Source: Bubalus kerabau (lineage: Eukaryota > Chordata > Mammalia > Artiodactyla > Bovidae). From it: 64,000 bases of DNA. The position numbers and the translations under genes were made by a program. Of this stretch, positions 11,641 through 22,855 are shown piece by piece. The DNA is taken from positions 104,772,982 to 104,836,981 of the forward strand of contig NC_073626.1 of NCBI RefSeq assembly GCF_029407905.1, read 5' to 3'. The notes below the pieces were generated by a model. That model had not been told where the DNA came from. It saw only the letters and a list, made by a program, of their open reading frames with translations, and did no database searches. Within the stretch, counting starts at the first letter, position 1; every line of letters begins with the position of its first letter.

Positions 11641-13374
11641 CATCTTCCTTGAAATGTCAATTATTTCTAAACTAAAGCTCAATAAAGAAAATGATATGAT
11701 TGCTCTATATGTATTATTGAAAACAGTTTTATTACAGAGGAAATAGGATTATGTATCTGAGTATCAGAATTGGTAAGTATGCAGTGGTCTGGCCTTTTCA
11801 GATAGTTATAGAAACCCAGAAAGTAGGACATTATGCTAGTAAGTAAATCAAAATGCATATTTACCACTTTTTCTCTAATTTCATATGAAAAATAGCTATT
11901 GTAATCATTCTCTCCTGAATGCTTTTCCTCTGACTTTTTAACTCAGTGGTGAGTGCCCCATAGCTGATCTGTGTTGGTAAGAGACACCAGACTCTCTGTT
12001 TCTCTATGTTCACATCTCACTCTACTTCTCTTTAACCTTGAGCAAGAAAATGAAATCAAGCAGTTCTCTAAATAAAACTCAAAGGCAACTTGCCCCTTAT
12101 GTACATTTAAAGAATCATAGGAAGATTTAATTAATCTGATTCTTAACAATCTGAAAACAGATGGGCACCAAATAAAAACAGGATATTGCTATATTGTCAA
12201 TCACATCAATGGAACTCGAAGTTGTTGATTTGCTTCCCACTTTAAAAAAATGAATATAAATTAAAATGCAAATGAAATGACAAATGCAAGCCCATTTGAA
12301 AATTAAAATACTACCCTGTAAAAAAATTAAATAAGACAATAAGCCTATCACGGAGGAGGTAAAATATCAATAGGTTCTTATTCATTTAATCCTCAAACTA
12401 ATGATCAAGGTGACAGGGCTTGAGTGTCCTGGTTGAAAACTGTAACATATTTTAAAAAATGTTTCTCAGAAGAAGTACAGCATAATAACAAATATCATCA
12501 TCTTGCACATTGGGTGAGCTACATGCAAATTAGTCAACAATTATGGTTGACTTAGAATTATATTTAACAATTGAATGTCATTTCATACATGAATTATCAT
12601 AAGGCAATTGAAAAGTAGTATCATACAGCAATTGAAAAGTAGTACTCAAAGTAGTCATCTTTAGAGAGGTCAGTTTTAAAATGCAAATTTGGAGTTATTA
12701 TAGATTATTTGTTACATAGAAAGAGGGTCAAAATCCTTCCTTTTATTGGACAGACAGATTGGAGTCAATGCATTATGGATAGACTTTGGGAATAAAGAAG
12801 GAAAAAAATAGAACTTTGACAAATTTAACTATGGTTTCTTGAGAACTTCATAAACTTTTGTTTTCAAATAAAACTCTGAAGACTACATTTTGGATATTCA
12901 ACCATATCTTGTCAAGGCTCTTAGTCAAGTGACCTGAAAGTAATTTTAGATGTGCAACTTTTTATCTCTGCTCTTTTATGTCCACATAAATTACTATTGC
13001 TCTCTTTTCACTTTTCACTTCTTATGTTTCTAATAAAGCCATACTTTTGAAAATAAACACTTGTCATTTGGAACATCTATTTGCAGCTTTCTACTTTTCA
13101 TTAAGTGGAATTTGGAGGTAGTATTTTCTTTTTCTTCTAGATATATTTTGCAGCTAATAATATCAGAAACATTTTAATATTAAAGCTTCCATCTTAAAAA
13201 AAAAAAAAGTTTCTTTAAAACTACTTAACTGTGTTGTTAATTCATATTTGAACAAAAGTTAATCCTAGAGATTTTCAGAAGTCCCAGTCTCTAAAGAGAT
13301 CCAATTGTTAACAAGGCTGAAAATACAAATTTTATAAGATCAGGAATTTATTCATACAATATTAACAACTAAAA
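11641..13374. other. Unique AT-rich sequence with a 24-bp tandem duplication
   Basis: No gene recognised. A near-exact 24-bp tandem duplication lies at 12,595-12,642 (unit starting tatcat and ending gaaaagtag, 22 of 24 identical). Open frames at 11,943-12,149 and 12,127-12,351 (-) have no splice or domain support. Confidence 0.5.
12595..12642. repeat. 24-bp tandem duplication
   Basis: Two adjacent units, 12,595-12,618 and 12,619-12,642, differ at two positions (aag versus cag context after tatcata). A local duplication, not part of a recognised repeat. Confidence 0.85.
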
Positions 13375-14100
13375 GCAAATTTAACCAAGGAGCTGAAGTA
13401 TCTGTATACTGAAAAATACTAGACATTAATGAAAACAATTAGTGAAGACAGAAATAAATGGAAAGATATTCCATGCTCATGGGTTGCAAGAATCAATATT
13501 GTTAAAATGAACATACTATCCAAATAAATCCAAAGATTCAATAATATCCCTATCAAAGTTCCAATAGCTTATTTGAAAAAAATCAAATAAATAATATTAA
13601 AATTTGTATGGAGTCACAAAACACTCTGAATACTCTCTCTGTTCTTGAGAAAGAACAAAGCTGGAGACAACACTCTCTTTGACTTCAAATTATGTCACAA
13701 AGTTATAGTAATTAAAATAACATGGTAGTGGTATAAAAACAGACATATAGAAAATGGAAAAGAATAATACAGAGTTCATATATGGTCAGTTCATTTACAA
13801 CAATGGAGACAATTATATTCAATGGGAAAGGACAGTCTCCAATAATTGTTGAAAAAATTGAACAGCCGTATGGAAAAGAATGAAACTCAGCCCCTATCTT
13901 ATATTATACACGAAAATTGATTCAAAATGGATTAAAGATTTGAATATAAAACCTGAAACTATCAAAATCCTAGAAGAGTACGTAAGTGGTAAGCTGTGTG
14001 ACATAGGACTTGACTATGATCTTCTAAATCTAATACCAAAAGTAAAAACAATGAAATCAAAAATAAATAAGTGGGACTAAGTGGGACTACACTGTACTCA
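13375..14100 (+). mobile_element. L1 LINE ORF2 fragment (left part)
   Basis: Sense-strand L1 ORF2 C-terminal coding sequence: nucleotide blocks such as aaatggaaagatattccatgc and tggattaaagatttgaat, and a surviving 66-codon frame (13,880-14,080) with SKWIKDLNIKPETIKILEE. A 10-bp tandem repeat (taagtgggac, 14,067-14,086) sits just before the Bov-A2 insertion. The copy is broken by stops and shifts, lacks the 5' part, and resumes at 14,373. Confidence 0.85.
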
Positions 14101-14372
14101 GAGAAGGCAATGACACCCCACTCCAGCACTCTTGCCTGGAAAATTCTATGGACGGAGGAGCCTGGTGGGCCACAGTCCATGGGGTCGCTAAGAGTTGGAC
14201 AAGACTCAGCAACTTCACTTTCACTTTTCACTTTCATGCATTGGAGAAGGAAATGGCAACCCACTCCAGTGTTCTTGCCTGGAGAATCCCAGGGACGGGG
14301 GAGACTCGTAGGCTGCCATCTATGGGGTCGCACAGAGGTGGACATGACTGAAGCGACTTAACACCAGCAGCA
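14101..14372 (+). repeat. Bov-A2 dimeric SINE, inserted in L1
   Basis: Two-monomer Bov-A2 with the cactttcacttt linker and an (AGC)-type end. It splits the L1: the L1 reads gggactacac to the left and gtgtactaaaaagtttctgc to the right. The imperfect repeat actgtact (14,091-14,098) / agtgtact (14,377-14,384) is consistent with a target duplication. It postdates the L1. Confidence 0.92.
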
Positions 14373-14710
14373 TCACAGTGTACTAAAAAGTTTCTGCATA
14401 GCAAAGAAGTCATCAACAAAATGAAAATGTAACCCATGAGTGGGAGAAAATAATTTGGAAGTCATATACTAATATATATTAAGAATAGGAGTTAAGATAT
14501 ATTAAGAATTCACCCAACTCAATAGCAAAAAAACAAACAAAACCCCCAAATAATCTAGATGTAAAAAGGAGAAAGGACTGAAATAGACATTTTTCCCAAG
14601 AAGACTTCCAGATACCCAATAGGTACATGGAAAGGTGCTCAACATCACTTATCATCAGGAAATTGCAAATTAAAATCACAGTAAGATATCATCTCACATC
14701 TTTTAGATGA
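14373..14710 (+). mobile_element. L1 LINE ORF2 fragment (right part)
   Basis: Continuation of the same L1: aaaaagtttctgcatagcaa, caactcaatagcaaaaaaac, atacccaataggtacatgg and ggaaattgcaaattaaaatc are the expected ORF2 blocks in order. It ends just before the antisense BovB. A few dozen bases at its end (tgccaggcatgtgataaac) could be a MIR fragment. Confidence 0.82.
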
Positions 14711-14744
14711 GATTTATGTGCCAGGCATGTGATAAACATTTTAT

Positions 14745-15647
14745 CAGTTCAGTTCAGTTCAGCCACTCAGTCGTGTCCGACTCTTTGTGACCCCATGAAT
14801 TGCAGCACTCCAGGCCTCCCTGTCCATCACCAACTACCGGAGTTCACTCAAACTCACGTCCATCGAGTCAGTGATGCCATCCAGCCATCTCATCCTCTGT
14901 CGTCCCCTTCTCCTCCTGCCCCCAATACCTCCCAGCATCAGAGCCTCTTCCAATGAGTCAACTCTTCACATGAGGTAGCCAAAGTACTGGTGTTTCAACT
15001 TTAGCATCATTCCTTCCAAAGAACACTCAGGGCTAATCTCCTTTAGAATGGACTGGTTGGATCTCCTTGCAGTCCAAGGGACTCTCAAGAGTCTTCTCCA
15101 ACACCACAGTTCAAAAGCATCAATTCTTCTGTGCTCAGCTTTCTTCACAGTCCAATTCACATCCAGACATGACCACTGGAAAAACCATAACCTTGACTAG
15201 ACGGACCTTTGTTGACAAAGTAACGTCTCTGCTTTTGAATATGCTATCTAGGTTGGTCATAACTTTCCTTCCAAGGAGTAAGCATCTTTTAATTTCATGG
15301 CTGCAATCACCATCTGCAGTAATTTTGGACCCCTAAAAAATAAAGTCTGCCACTGTTTCCCCATCTATTTCCCATGAAGTAATGGGACTGGATGCCATGA
15401 TCTTCGTTTTCTGAATGTTGAGCTTTAAGCCAACTTTTTCACTCTCCTCTTTCACTTTCATCAAGAGGCTTTTTAGTTCCTCTTCACTTTCTGCCATAAG
15501 GGTGGTGTCATCTGCACATCTGAGGTTATTGATATTTCTCCCGGCAATCTTGATTCCAGCTTGTGCTTCCTCCAGCCCAGCTTTTCTCATGATGTACTCT
15601 GCATATAAGTTAAATAAGCAGGGTGACAATATACAGCCTTGACGTAC
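14745..15647 (-). mobile_element. BovB LINE, antisense, 5'-truncated
   Basis: Begins at the left with the reverse of the BovB tail (cagttcagttcag) and runs to gtgacaatatacagcc, i.e. the 3' ~900 bp. Antisense translation gives the RT domain from LFNLYAEYIMRKAGLEEAQ to the C terminus. The catalytic YADD reads CADD (15,507-15,518, TAT to TGT). A 9-bp loss in the repeated 'actgtttcc' region removes three residues. Non-functional. Confidence 0.93.
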
Positions 15648-15875
15648 ATAGTAACTATAATAATCATGGTCCTTATTATCATCAATGTAACATCTGATGA
15701 AAGGGCAACAAAACGCATTTCACATGTTCTCACTCCTTTATCAGTTACTCTCTTATAGCAAGGCCTGACTTATGTACTCAAATACTTCCTCTGACTACAT
15801 TAGATCATAATGAGAAAATTATAAAGAGGATTGATTACAATTTTCTGTGTTTTTGACCAACTTAAGAATATATAT

Positions 15876-16085
15876 ATCTTCCCTGGTGGTTCAGACTGTA
15901 AAGAATCTGCCAGCAATGCAGGAAAACCTGGGTCTGATCCCTGGGTCAGGAAGATCCCCTGAAGAAGGGAATGGCTACCCATTCCCATATTCTTGCCTGG
16001 AAAATTCCATGGACAGAGGAGCCTGGCGGGCTACAGTCCACGGGGTCGCAAAGAGTTGGACATGAGTGAGCGACTAACAATTCAC
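15876..16085 (+). repeat. Bov-tA SINE
   Basis: Head (cttccctggtggttcag, gccagcaatgcagg) then body (attcttgcctgg, gagcctggcgggctacag) ending gagcgactaacaatt. The following (TA)n tract is probably grown from its tail or target site. Confidence 0.92.
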
Positions 16086-16090
16086 TTCAT

Positions 16091-16093
<3 letters not shown>

Positions 16094-16127
<34 letters not shown>
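16094..16127. repeat. (TA)n microsatellite
   Basis: About 17 uninterrupted TA units directly after the Bov-tA tail. Confidence 0.97.
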
Positions 16128-16133
<6 letters not shown>

Positions 16134-16977
16134 TAGAATACTTTGAAACGCTATTGAGCAATGCATATTTTAACACTTTTATATCTACAAACACATATGG
16201 AGACAAATGAAGAAATTTGTAGGTTATTTCAAATATGAGAATGTATGTAACCTTTCTACTCCTTTCTTTTTATATGACACTCTGCTTCAGATATCTTATT
16301 CCAGACCTGCTAAATGGGAAGGGAATGAGGAGAAGGAAGGAGAGTAGAAAACATTCAATTTATATTGCAATAAATTTTCCAGATTGTACTCATAGTATAT
16401 CTTCAAAATGTAATTTGTAAAGCCACTGCAAACATACTTCACAATCTAATTGTGATGCCATATTATATTAAACCATAATTAATAAAATGTCCTGGTAATA
16501 GTCATTAATTCAATTCATTCTTCATTATCCTCTTTAAAACGTATCTATTTCATTCTTCTTCTTCTTCTCTAGCTGTTAAACTGACCTGTAAACAATTATC
16601 AATAAGGGGTAACTACCCTTGCTCAGTGATATCAGAGTTTTCCTTCATAATACCTGAGTATAGAAAAGTGACTCACCTTAATGGGGAGCAGCCATGGGAA
16701 CCAGGTAGAAAATGCTCTTGGCTTTACTATCAGGAAGAAACACCAGAGAAGACAAAGGACAGATGGGGAGTGGTAATTCATAAAGGAGGAGTGGCAGAAA
16801 GGCCCTAGTCTAAAGTCCACATTTTCTTAAATTTAAAAGTGAGAAAATTACTTAAGAACCCAGGGCAACCATTATTTCACTTTGAAAAAATAGAACCAGT
16901 GCAATCTCAAATTTTATCCTTATCCTTTATTTTGAATGTCTGTATCCTTATTTTATAAGAACCTTTTCTTTCTATGA
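16128..16977. other. Unique sequence
   Basis: No gene or identifiable repeat. The overlapping open frames at 16,626-16,820 on both strands are unsupported. Confidence 0.45.
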
Positions 16978-17250
16978 AGTATAAAAGAGGTTCATTCATC
17001 TGTTCATTCATTAAGTAAATTCTTATTGAACAGCTACTATATGTGAGGTGTCAGTAAAACAAAGGAGAATGAAATAGAAAGGTAATAAAATTTGTAAGTG
17101 TGGTAAGTTCAGTAATAGCATACAGATAAATCTTTATGGTAGCACAGAGAAGGAATGCTTAAATTTGCTCTATGAAAGTCAATGAAAAATTTATGTAAGA
17201 AATAGAATTTAAGTCGTACTTGAGTAATAAATATTGCTTCAGTGAATGGA
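16978..17250 (-). repeat. L2 LINE 3' end, antisense
   Basis: Antisense L2 3' terminus: ttcattcattaagtaaattc, cagctactatatgtgaggtg and the more decayed upstream part. It is abutted by a sense L2. Confidence 0.6.
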
Positions 17251-17254
17251 TCCA

Positions 17255-17838
17255 CTAGCTGTACAAGTCAGAAGTCATCATCCTTGACCCATTGTCTTCC
17301 TCTTGTCTAATTTTTCCTTCAATATATAATAATTCTGTGTACTTTTCTCTAGTTAAGTTATCCCTGTCCAAGTTCAACCTACTATCTTCTCTCACTGGAC
17401 TAGAGAAATAGCCTCTTAATGAGCTGACCTGCTTTCACTCTGCCCATTCTCTAGTTTTCTATCCGCAACCAAAATGAACAAGTATAAATACCATCACCTC
17501 CTCCTCCTGCCTTCCACAATGTTTTTTCCTGTATATTCAGATAAGGCAAAATGTCCTCACTAGAATCCACAATACCTAGGATGCTTCAGTGCTCATCGAT
17601 GTGTACTCTTCATTTAAACATTGCACTCTTCTAACAGCTAGATCTGTTCTGGAAAATAAAAGTACCCCTCTTTGTTTCTATTCTTCTCAAATATGTCAAG
17701 TTCTCTCCCACTACAAAGTCTTAGTAATATCATCTTCTCTGCTTGGTATGATTTCCTTTACTCTTCCCATTTTAGTCAAGTAGTCCGGTTTTTTTTTTTT
17801 TCATATCTCAGTTTAAGCATCACTTTCTGAGAAGGCCT
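17255..17838 (+). mobile_element. L2 LINE fragment (left part)
   Basis: Sense L2: 'agtcatcatccttgacccat', 'ctctcactggactagagaa' and 'tagcctcttaatgagctgacc' are the standard L2 C-terminal coding blocks in order. A 64-codon open frame at 17,589-17,783 belongs to it. Interrupted by a Bov-tA and resumed at 18,054. Confidence 0.7.
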
Positions 17839-17851
17839 CCTTACTACCACC

Positions 17852-18040
17852 TCAGATGGTAAAGAATCTGTCTGCAGAATGAGAGACCCAGCTAGATAAG
17901 TTGGTTGGGAGGATCTCTTGAAGAAGGGAATGGCAATCCACTACAGTATTCTTGCCTGGAGAATTTCATGGACAGAGGAGCCTGGAGGGTTACAGAGTGA
18001 CTAACAATTTTCTCAGGAGAAATTCGCCTTATAGACACCG
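17852..18040 (+). repeat. Bov-tA SINE with extra 3' sequence, inserted in L2
   Basis: Starts within the head (ctcagatggtaaagaatctg) and carries the body (ccactacagtattcttgcc). The 13-bp repeat ccttactaccacc at 17,839-17,851 and 18,041-18,053 is an exact target duplication. The SINE-like part ends near 18,008; about 32 bp (18,009-18,040) before the right duplication is not SINE consensus and may be transduced or filler DNA. Confidence 0.85.
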
Positions 18041-18053
18041 CCTTACTACCACC

Positions 18054-18290
18054 ACCAGTGAAAGCTAGATTGTTTTACCAACCATTCTCAAAGAATTATA
18101 TTCCTTTTCTTCAAAACATTTATTTTTGTGTTATTATACTTGTGAGGTTGTTTAATAAATATCTTTCTCCATCAGGATATCAAATCTCATCTCACAAGAG
18201 CATTTTTACTCCCTCTTGAATCTCCAGCCGCTAGTAGATTACCTGATCCCAAATATATGCCAAAACAATAAGTAAACTAATAGATTAGAT
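18054..18290 (+). mobile_element. L2 LINE fragment (right part)
   Basis: Continuation of the split L2 to its 3' region, with blocks resembling 'ttattatacttgtgaggttg' and a final decayed 3' end. Gap-free rejoining with the left part is expected once one target duplication is removed. Confidence 0.55.
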
Positions 18291-18359
18291 GAATTAATAG
18301 ATAGACAGGTGGTTGAATGACTAAATGCACAGATAAGTTAGCAGATAGATAAAGGAAAA

Positions 18360-18860
18360 GAAGAGACATCCAGGCACTGCATGAACAAAAACAGGAGAAA
18401 ATAGCAGCTTGTGCCTTTGCTTTGAGTGAGCATAGAGTGCACGGGATGTGAAAAGATGAGTTTGGGGGAGCAAGTTGAAGCCAGACTGCAAAATTCTTGT
18501 TTGCCAAGTTAAGAAGCTTTCATTTTTCATCCTATGGGCATTTGACAGTCAGAAGAGGCTATTGGGAGGACAAACTATAATTATATTTGATTTTTTATTA
18601 AGATAACCCTGGCAGGAGGTGAAAGGGAGACAGTACTAAATATAGGGAGACTAGTTACAAGGCAGCTCCAGTTATGCAGAACTGGCATTCAACCCAGAGT
18701 GATGGAGGGAAGCAAAAGTCCAGAATATAAAGTATATGGGTTTTATACAGGGGGACATTCAGGCTGACATGTCAGATTACACGTGGGATGAGTGAAGGTC
18801 CAAAGGATGAGGGTCAAATGAAGGCTAGGGTGTGATTACAAAGGACTGGAAATAGCAAGT
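18360..18860 (-). repeat. L2 LINE, antisense, decayed
   Basis: Weak antisense resemblance to L2 coding sequence: 'agcttgtgcctttgc', 'catcctatgggcatttgac', 'aagataaccctggcaggagg' and 'gactagttacaaggcagctcc' occur in the expected order. Very old; family call tentative. Confidence 0.45.
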
Positions 18861-19499
18861 TAAGAAATTCAGTGATTGTTTTTTAATCCCTGTCTAATCT
18901 GATTATTGTTTATTAGCAGCATTGGCGAAGCCAGTGACAAAATTCAATGTATGGAATTATTTTTAAAGATAATGAAATGGAAGTTGCAAGCTCTCAGTTG
19001 TCAAAAAAATACAGAAATAACAAAAGGTTTCCATTTTAATGGAAGAATTAGGATTTAATAGGAGAATAAGGTTTAAGAATTAGTTTTAGGATTATATTTC
19101 AATATTATTTGTACATTTAAAACATACTTTTAGAAATAAGAGTATAAATCTCTAGAAACATTTTAAGTTAAACACCAAAGAAAATTTGCTACACAAAGTT
19201 CATTTATAGGAAGAAATTTTAAAATACTCTGTAAACTTGGAAGAATGCAATGAAAATTTCATTTTTTTAAAATTTGGTTTGTCAGATGTTCTCTGTGAAC
19301 ATTCCCATTTCTTTACAGGGTGGATCACTTCCAAGAAATGGACACTGGCAGACATAGGCTGAGTTATCACTTGAAACTTGGCATGTCCTTGCAGATAACC
19401 AATTGGTTGGTGTGCATGCTTATTTGTCTCCCCTGCCACCTTCTCCCATCCATTGTTTTCTGTCCCTCCTTGCCATTCTTTGAAATCTGAAGTGCTGAC
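18861..19499. other. Unique or undetectably old sequence
   Basis: No gene recognised. The 105-codon minus-strand open frame at 19,200-19,517 has no motif I recognise and partly enters the old repeat to the right. Confidence 0.4.
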
Positions 19500-19815
19500 C
19501 ACTAAAGACTGTATCATTCAGGCTTGCTTGTTGGCTGGCTTCTGGTAAGCTGAACACAACATGGAGAACAGGCAGAAGATAGAGGTCTTGGTACCATTCT
19601 TCTGTCTCTGGTGTGTATCTTTTGGTGTCTCTCCCCTTAGCTCTAAATATGCTCCAATAACTATATTTTTGATCCCCTTGCTCAGTCAGCCCCATGAATG
19701 CCAAGTGCTCATATTCTTGCAAATCTCTGGGTGTCTCCCTATATTTGTGGTTCCTTTAAACATGGCCATATACATACATAGGTTTTTTCCCTTTATTAAA
19801 GTCTCTTTCTGAGAT
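19500..19815 (+). repeat. Ancient interspersed repeat, class unsure
   Basis: Resembles a widespread old mammalian repeat: ttcaggcttgcttgttggctg at the left, caaatctctgggtgtctccc and ccctttattaaagtctc at the right. I cannot assign the class with confidence. Open frames on both strands here (19,420-19,722 and 19,561-19,812) are attributed to it. Confidence 0.45.
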
Positions 19816-19849
19816 GAATTCTGCTTCCTAATGGGATCAGCATGTTCCA

Positions 19850-20046
19850 AAGTCAGAGAGACTTGGTTCCAATAGGTGATTTACTCTCGTTACTGTGGGG
19901 CTAAAGCAAGACATGAATTCAAGTGTCCACCTATAAAGTGTACATAAAAATAAGATGTACTTACCTGAGACCTTATAAAGACTAGATAAGCAAATGTATA
20001 TAAAGTGCTTTTCACAGAACTTAGCATTTATTAAACATTACAGTAA
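19850..20046 (+). repeat. MIR SINE
   Basis: MIR order: aaagtcagagagacttggttcc head region, a 'tacttacctgagacctt' core and a 3' part with taaagtgcttttcacag and catttattaaacatta. Confidence 0.65.
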
Positions 20047-21084
20047 ATTCTGGGAAGAAAATTAAAATAAGAATAAGGTACACTTCCATGAAGGCTGCCA
20101 AGGAAAATTCATACATACTCTTTGGGATGTCTTGAGAAGGTAGCGATCCAGTGGTCATACTATTTTCTACCTCTAAACTCATGCATTTCTTAATTGGAGA
20201 AATGAATGTTAGACCAGGGTAGTTTAAGTCTCTAGAACTCCAGACAAGGTGTAGACAGCTCTTACTATCACAGAAGGGTATACAGAAGTCATTATTTCTA
20301 CCAGGGCTTTTGTAAATCAGGTGTTTAAAAGTAAGATTATTTAATACCTGTATTGAGTTATTTTGGCATATTGAGTTATTGGTATATTTTAAATTACTAG
20401 TTTAAATAGTTTAACTTAATTTTTACTGCCCTAATAGCATCTTTATTTGAGAGGCATATTGTACATCTTTCTTCTAAAATCACTAGGAATGCACATTGGA
20501 AATATCAGTAAACCTCAGTGTCTAGATTTTCCAGCAAGTTGTGAAAAGGAACAAGGATAACCAACTCCTAAGTTAATATACAATTTATCTGAAATGAAAT
20601 GGAGCAACACTACATGAGGACAAGGCTTACAGAGAAAAAAAATGGCATAAAAATAAAGTATATTCCAGAGGCCAGAATCAAAGTTTGTAGATGACAATAA
20701 ATTCCCTGAGAAAGACGACATTATATAGTGGCCAGGAAAGCAAGAGAAAAATAAAGTGCTGTAAGGAATGTATCAGTTCCTCTTGAGCCGTCCATCTACA
20801 TCGGATCAATAGCTCTTCCAACCATGGGACATGCAAGCTTTCAGCTTGAGAAATTGAAGTTCTCAAAATAAGTCAGGGTTGCAACACAAGTCCATCATGG
20901 TGTGTCACAGAAATGAAATGAGTTGTCTCCTGCTCGATTGATGACTGACATCAAACAAGGAGGAAAAAAGAAGAAAATAAATGAGATGCAGGTTTTGAAA
21001 AGTTGTTGCCGAGACTTCTGTGGAAAAGTTTACACAAAGAGGTCTGTTCGCTGCTTGAAGCATGCATAACTCCCATAACAGGAA
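20047..21084. other. Unique sequence
   Basis: No supported gene or repeat. Short minus-strand open frames near 20,515-21,180 have no splice or domain support. Confidence 0.45.
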
Positions 21085-21164
21085 TGAGAGTCTCAGCATG
21101 CCCAAGAAGCCATGAGGCGAGTGCTGAGAGTCATAGCATGCCCAAGAAGCCATGGGGAGAGTGC
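21085..21164. repeat. 40-bp tandem duplication
   Basis: Units 21,085-21,124 and 21,125-21,164 both start tgagagtc and end in gtgc, sharing the exact core agcatgcccaagaagccatg. The second unit runs directly into the tail of a reverse Bov-tA. Confidence 0.9.
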
Positions 21165-21380
21165 ATGCATGCTCAGTCACTCAGTCGTGTTCGACTCTTT
21201 TTTGACCCTATGAACTATAGTCCACCAGGCTTCTCTATGAGATTTTCCAGGCAAGAATACTAGAGTGGGTTGCATTTCCTCCTCCAGGGGATCTCCCTGA
21301 CCCAGGGATCCAACTCACATCTCCTGTGGCTCCTTCAATTGCAGGTGGATGCTTTACTCCCGAGCAGCCGGGAAGTCTTA
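21165..21380 (-). repeat. Bov-tA SINE
   Basis: Reverse copy with atgcatgctcagtcac tail, body (ttttccaggcaagaata) and head (gcaggtggatgctttactcc). It includes a T insertion run in the 'gactctttttt' segment. Confidence 0.9.
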
Positions 21381-22796
21381 GGGAGGGGAGAATGTCCAGG
21401 AAAAGAATTTACTGTGATGATGTTTTCATATAAGCTCTAAATAAGAAACCCAGAACTTCTCAGACCAGGGCAGAAAACAACCCATGGAATGTCCAAGGAT
21501 TGGTAGAAAATAAGAAAGGCAAAGGGGAGGAACAGGTGATTCAGTACAAAGTGATGATCCATATCTTGTATAATGACTGAAGCAACACATGCTGGTAACG
21601 GCCTATCCTGTAAAACAAACTTGTAAAGAGGAAATCAAAGGCTGTTCAGCATATGTCTGTGTTGCACAGCTTTAAAAAGACCCCTGTAGAGCCTACAAAC
21701 AGGCTAGCAAAATCAATGTTTGGTGCAATTTCTAACTGAGCTTTATGATGATAAAAAGAAAAAAAGCAACTTTGTTATCCATGCTGTAAGTCCTTCTGCT
21801 CCTGTTATCTAGGCTTCAAAGTGATTGACCTGAAAATATTTTCCATCAGTGTCTACAGATGCCTGGACATGTTAGAGAACTGTGAACTGATTGTCTTACA
21901 TGTATCAGCTCTTCTTTCCTTAGCCATTGCCTGGAGCAAAAAAAAAAAAAAACACACACACAGAATGGGAAGCAAGGAGCACCCCTGACACCAAAGGTGA
22001 AGGAATTTACACTCAAAGGTGAGACAGCGGCATTGCCTCTTGTAAATCTCAGTCAATGCTTTTCAGTTAGCAGGCATTTGCTCTAGAAGGCTCTCTACCT
22101 TTGCCACCTACTGGGAGGCCAGCGTTGAATCTAGTTAAATCAACAGCCCATTGTCTATTTTCTCTTCCCTCTCTTGATCTTGTTTGGTATTATCTGAAAA
22201 ATGCTTTTTATTCATCATTGCCTCAGTCAATTCATCTCTAAAATGGACCTTTCTCCTCCTACCCAAGATGGGATGGGATTTTGAGCTTCTCCAACCAGTA
22301 TGTGAAATGACTGGCAGAAAATTCAAGGACTTGACTTAGAAATATGAATGTATACAACTTCCCCTCCTTCGTGTGCCTGCTGTGCAGAAATCATGTGGCA
22401 CCACAGTGAATACAATACAGCTATGCAATGTTTACTGAATCAGCAGTCACTCTGTTATTAAATATGCAATTTGGTACGGAATTCCTGAAATATATACCGT
22501 ATTTACTTCAGTGTAGCAGGAGGAAGCTTGAAGTACAGCTGTAAATTAGTGTTCAGAAAATTGCAGTTAGAATATAATGGAACACACTTGGAAACATATA
22601 CTAGTAACTCTATCCTCCAGAATGTGTTCACAGATGTGATTACATACATGAAAACATGATTTTTTAAAAAAGCATAAAGTATAACAAACTCTTTTGGTAT
22701 TTTGCTTGGTAGTGGAAATTAGAGCTAGATGCCTTCTGATATGCCTTTGATTGACATAAATGAATTGCTATCTTTTTTTATCAATAACATTTCTGT
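21381..22796. other. Unique sequence
   Basis: No gene recognised. There is an A-run followed by CACACA at 21,938-21,961. A short MIR-core-like block (tctctaaaatgg) sits near 22,238-22,250 but is too short to call. Confidence 0.45.
21938..21961. repeat. A-rich / (AC)n simple repeat
   Basis: An A-run followed by AC repeats. Confidence 0.9.
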
Positions 22797-22855
22797 CTCT
22801 CTGTCTTGCTTTCTCTGTCTCTCTTCTGTTTCCTCTCTTTCTTCTTCTTAAGAGA
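22797..22855. repeat. Pyrimidine-rich low-complexity tract
   Basis: An interrupted run of tct, ctgtct and ttct units on the plus strand. Confidence 0.85.
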
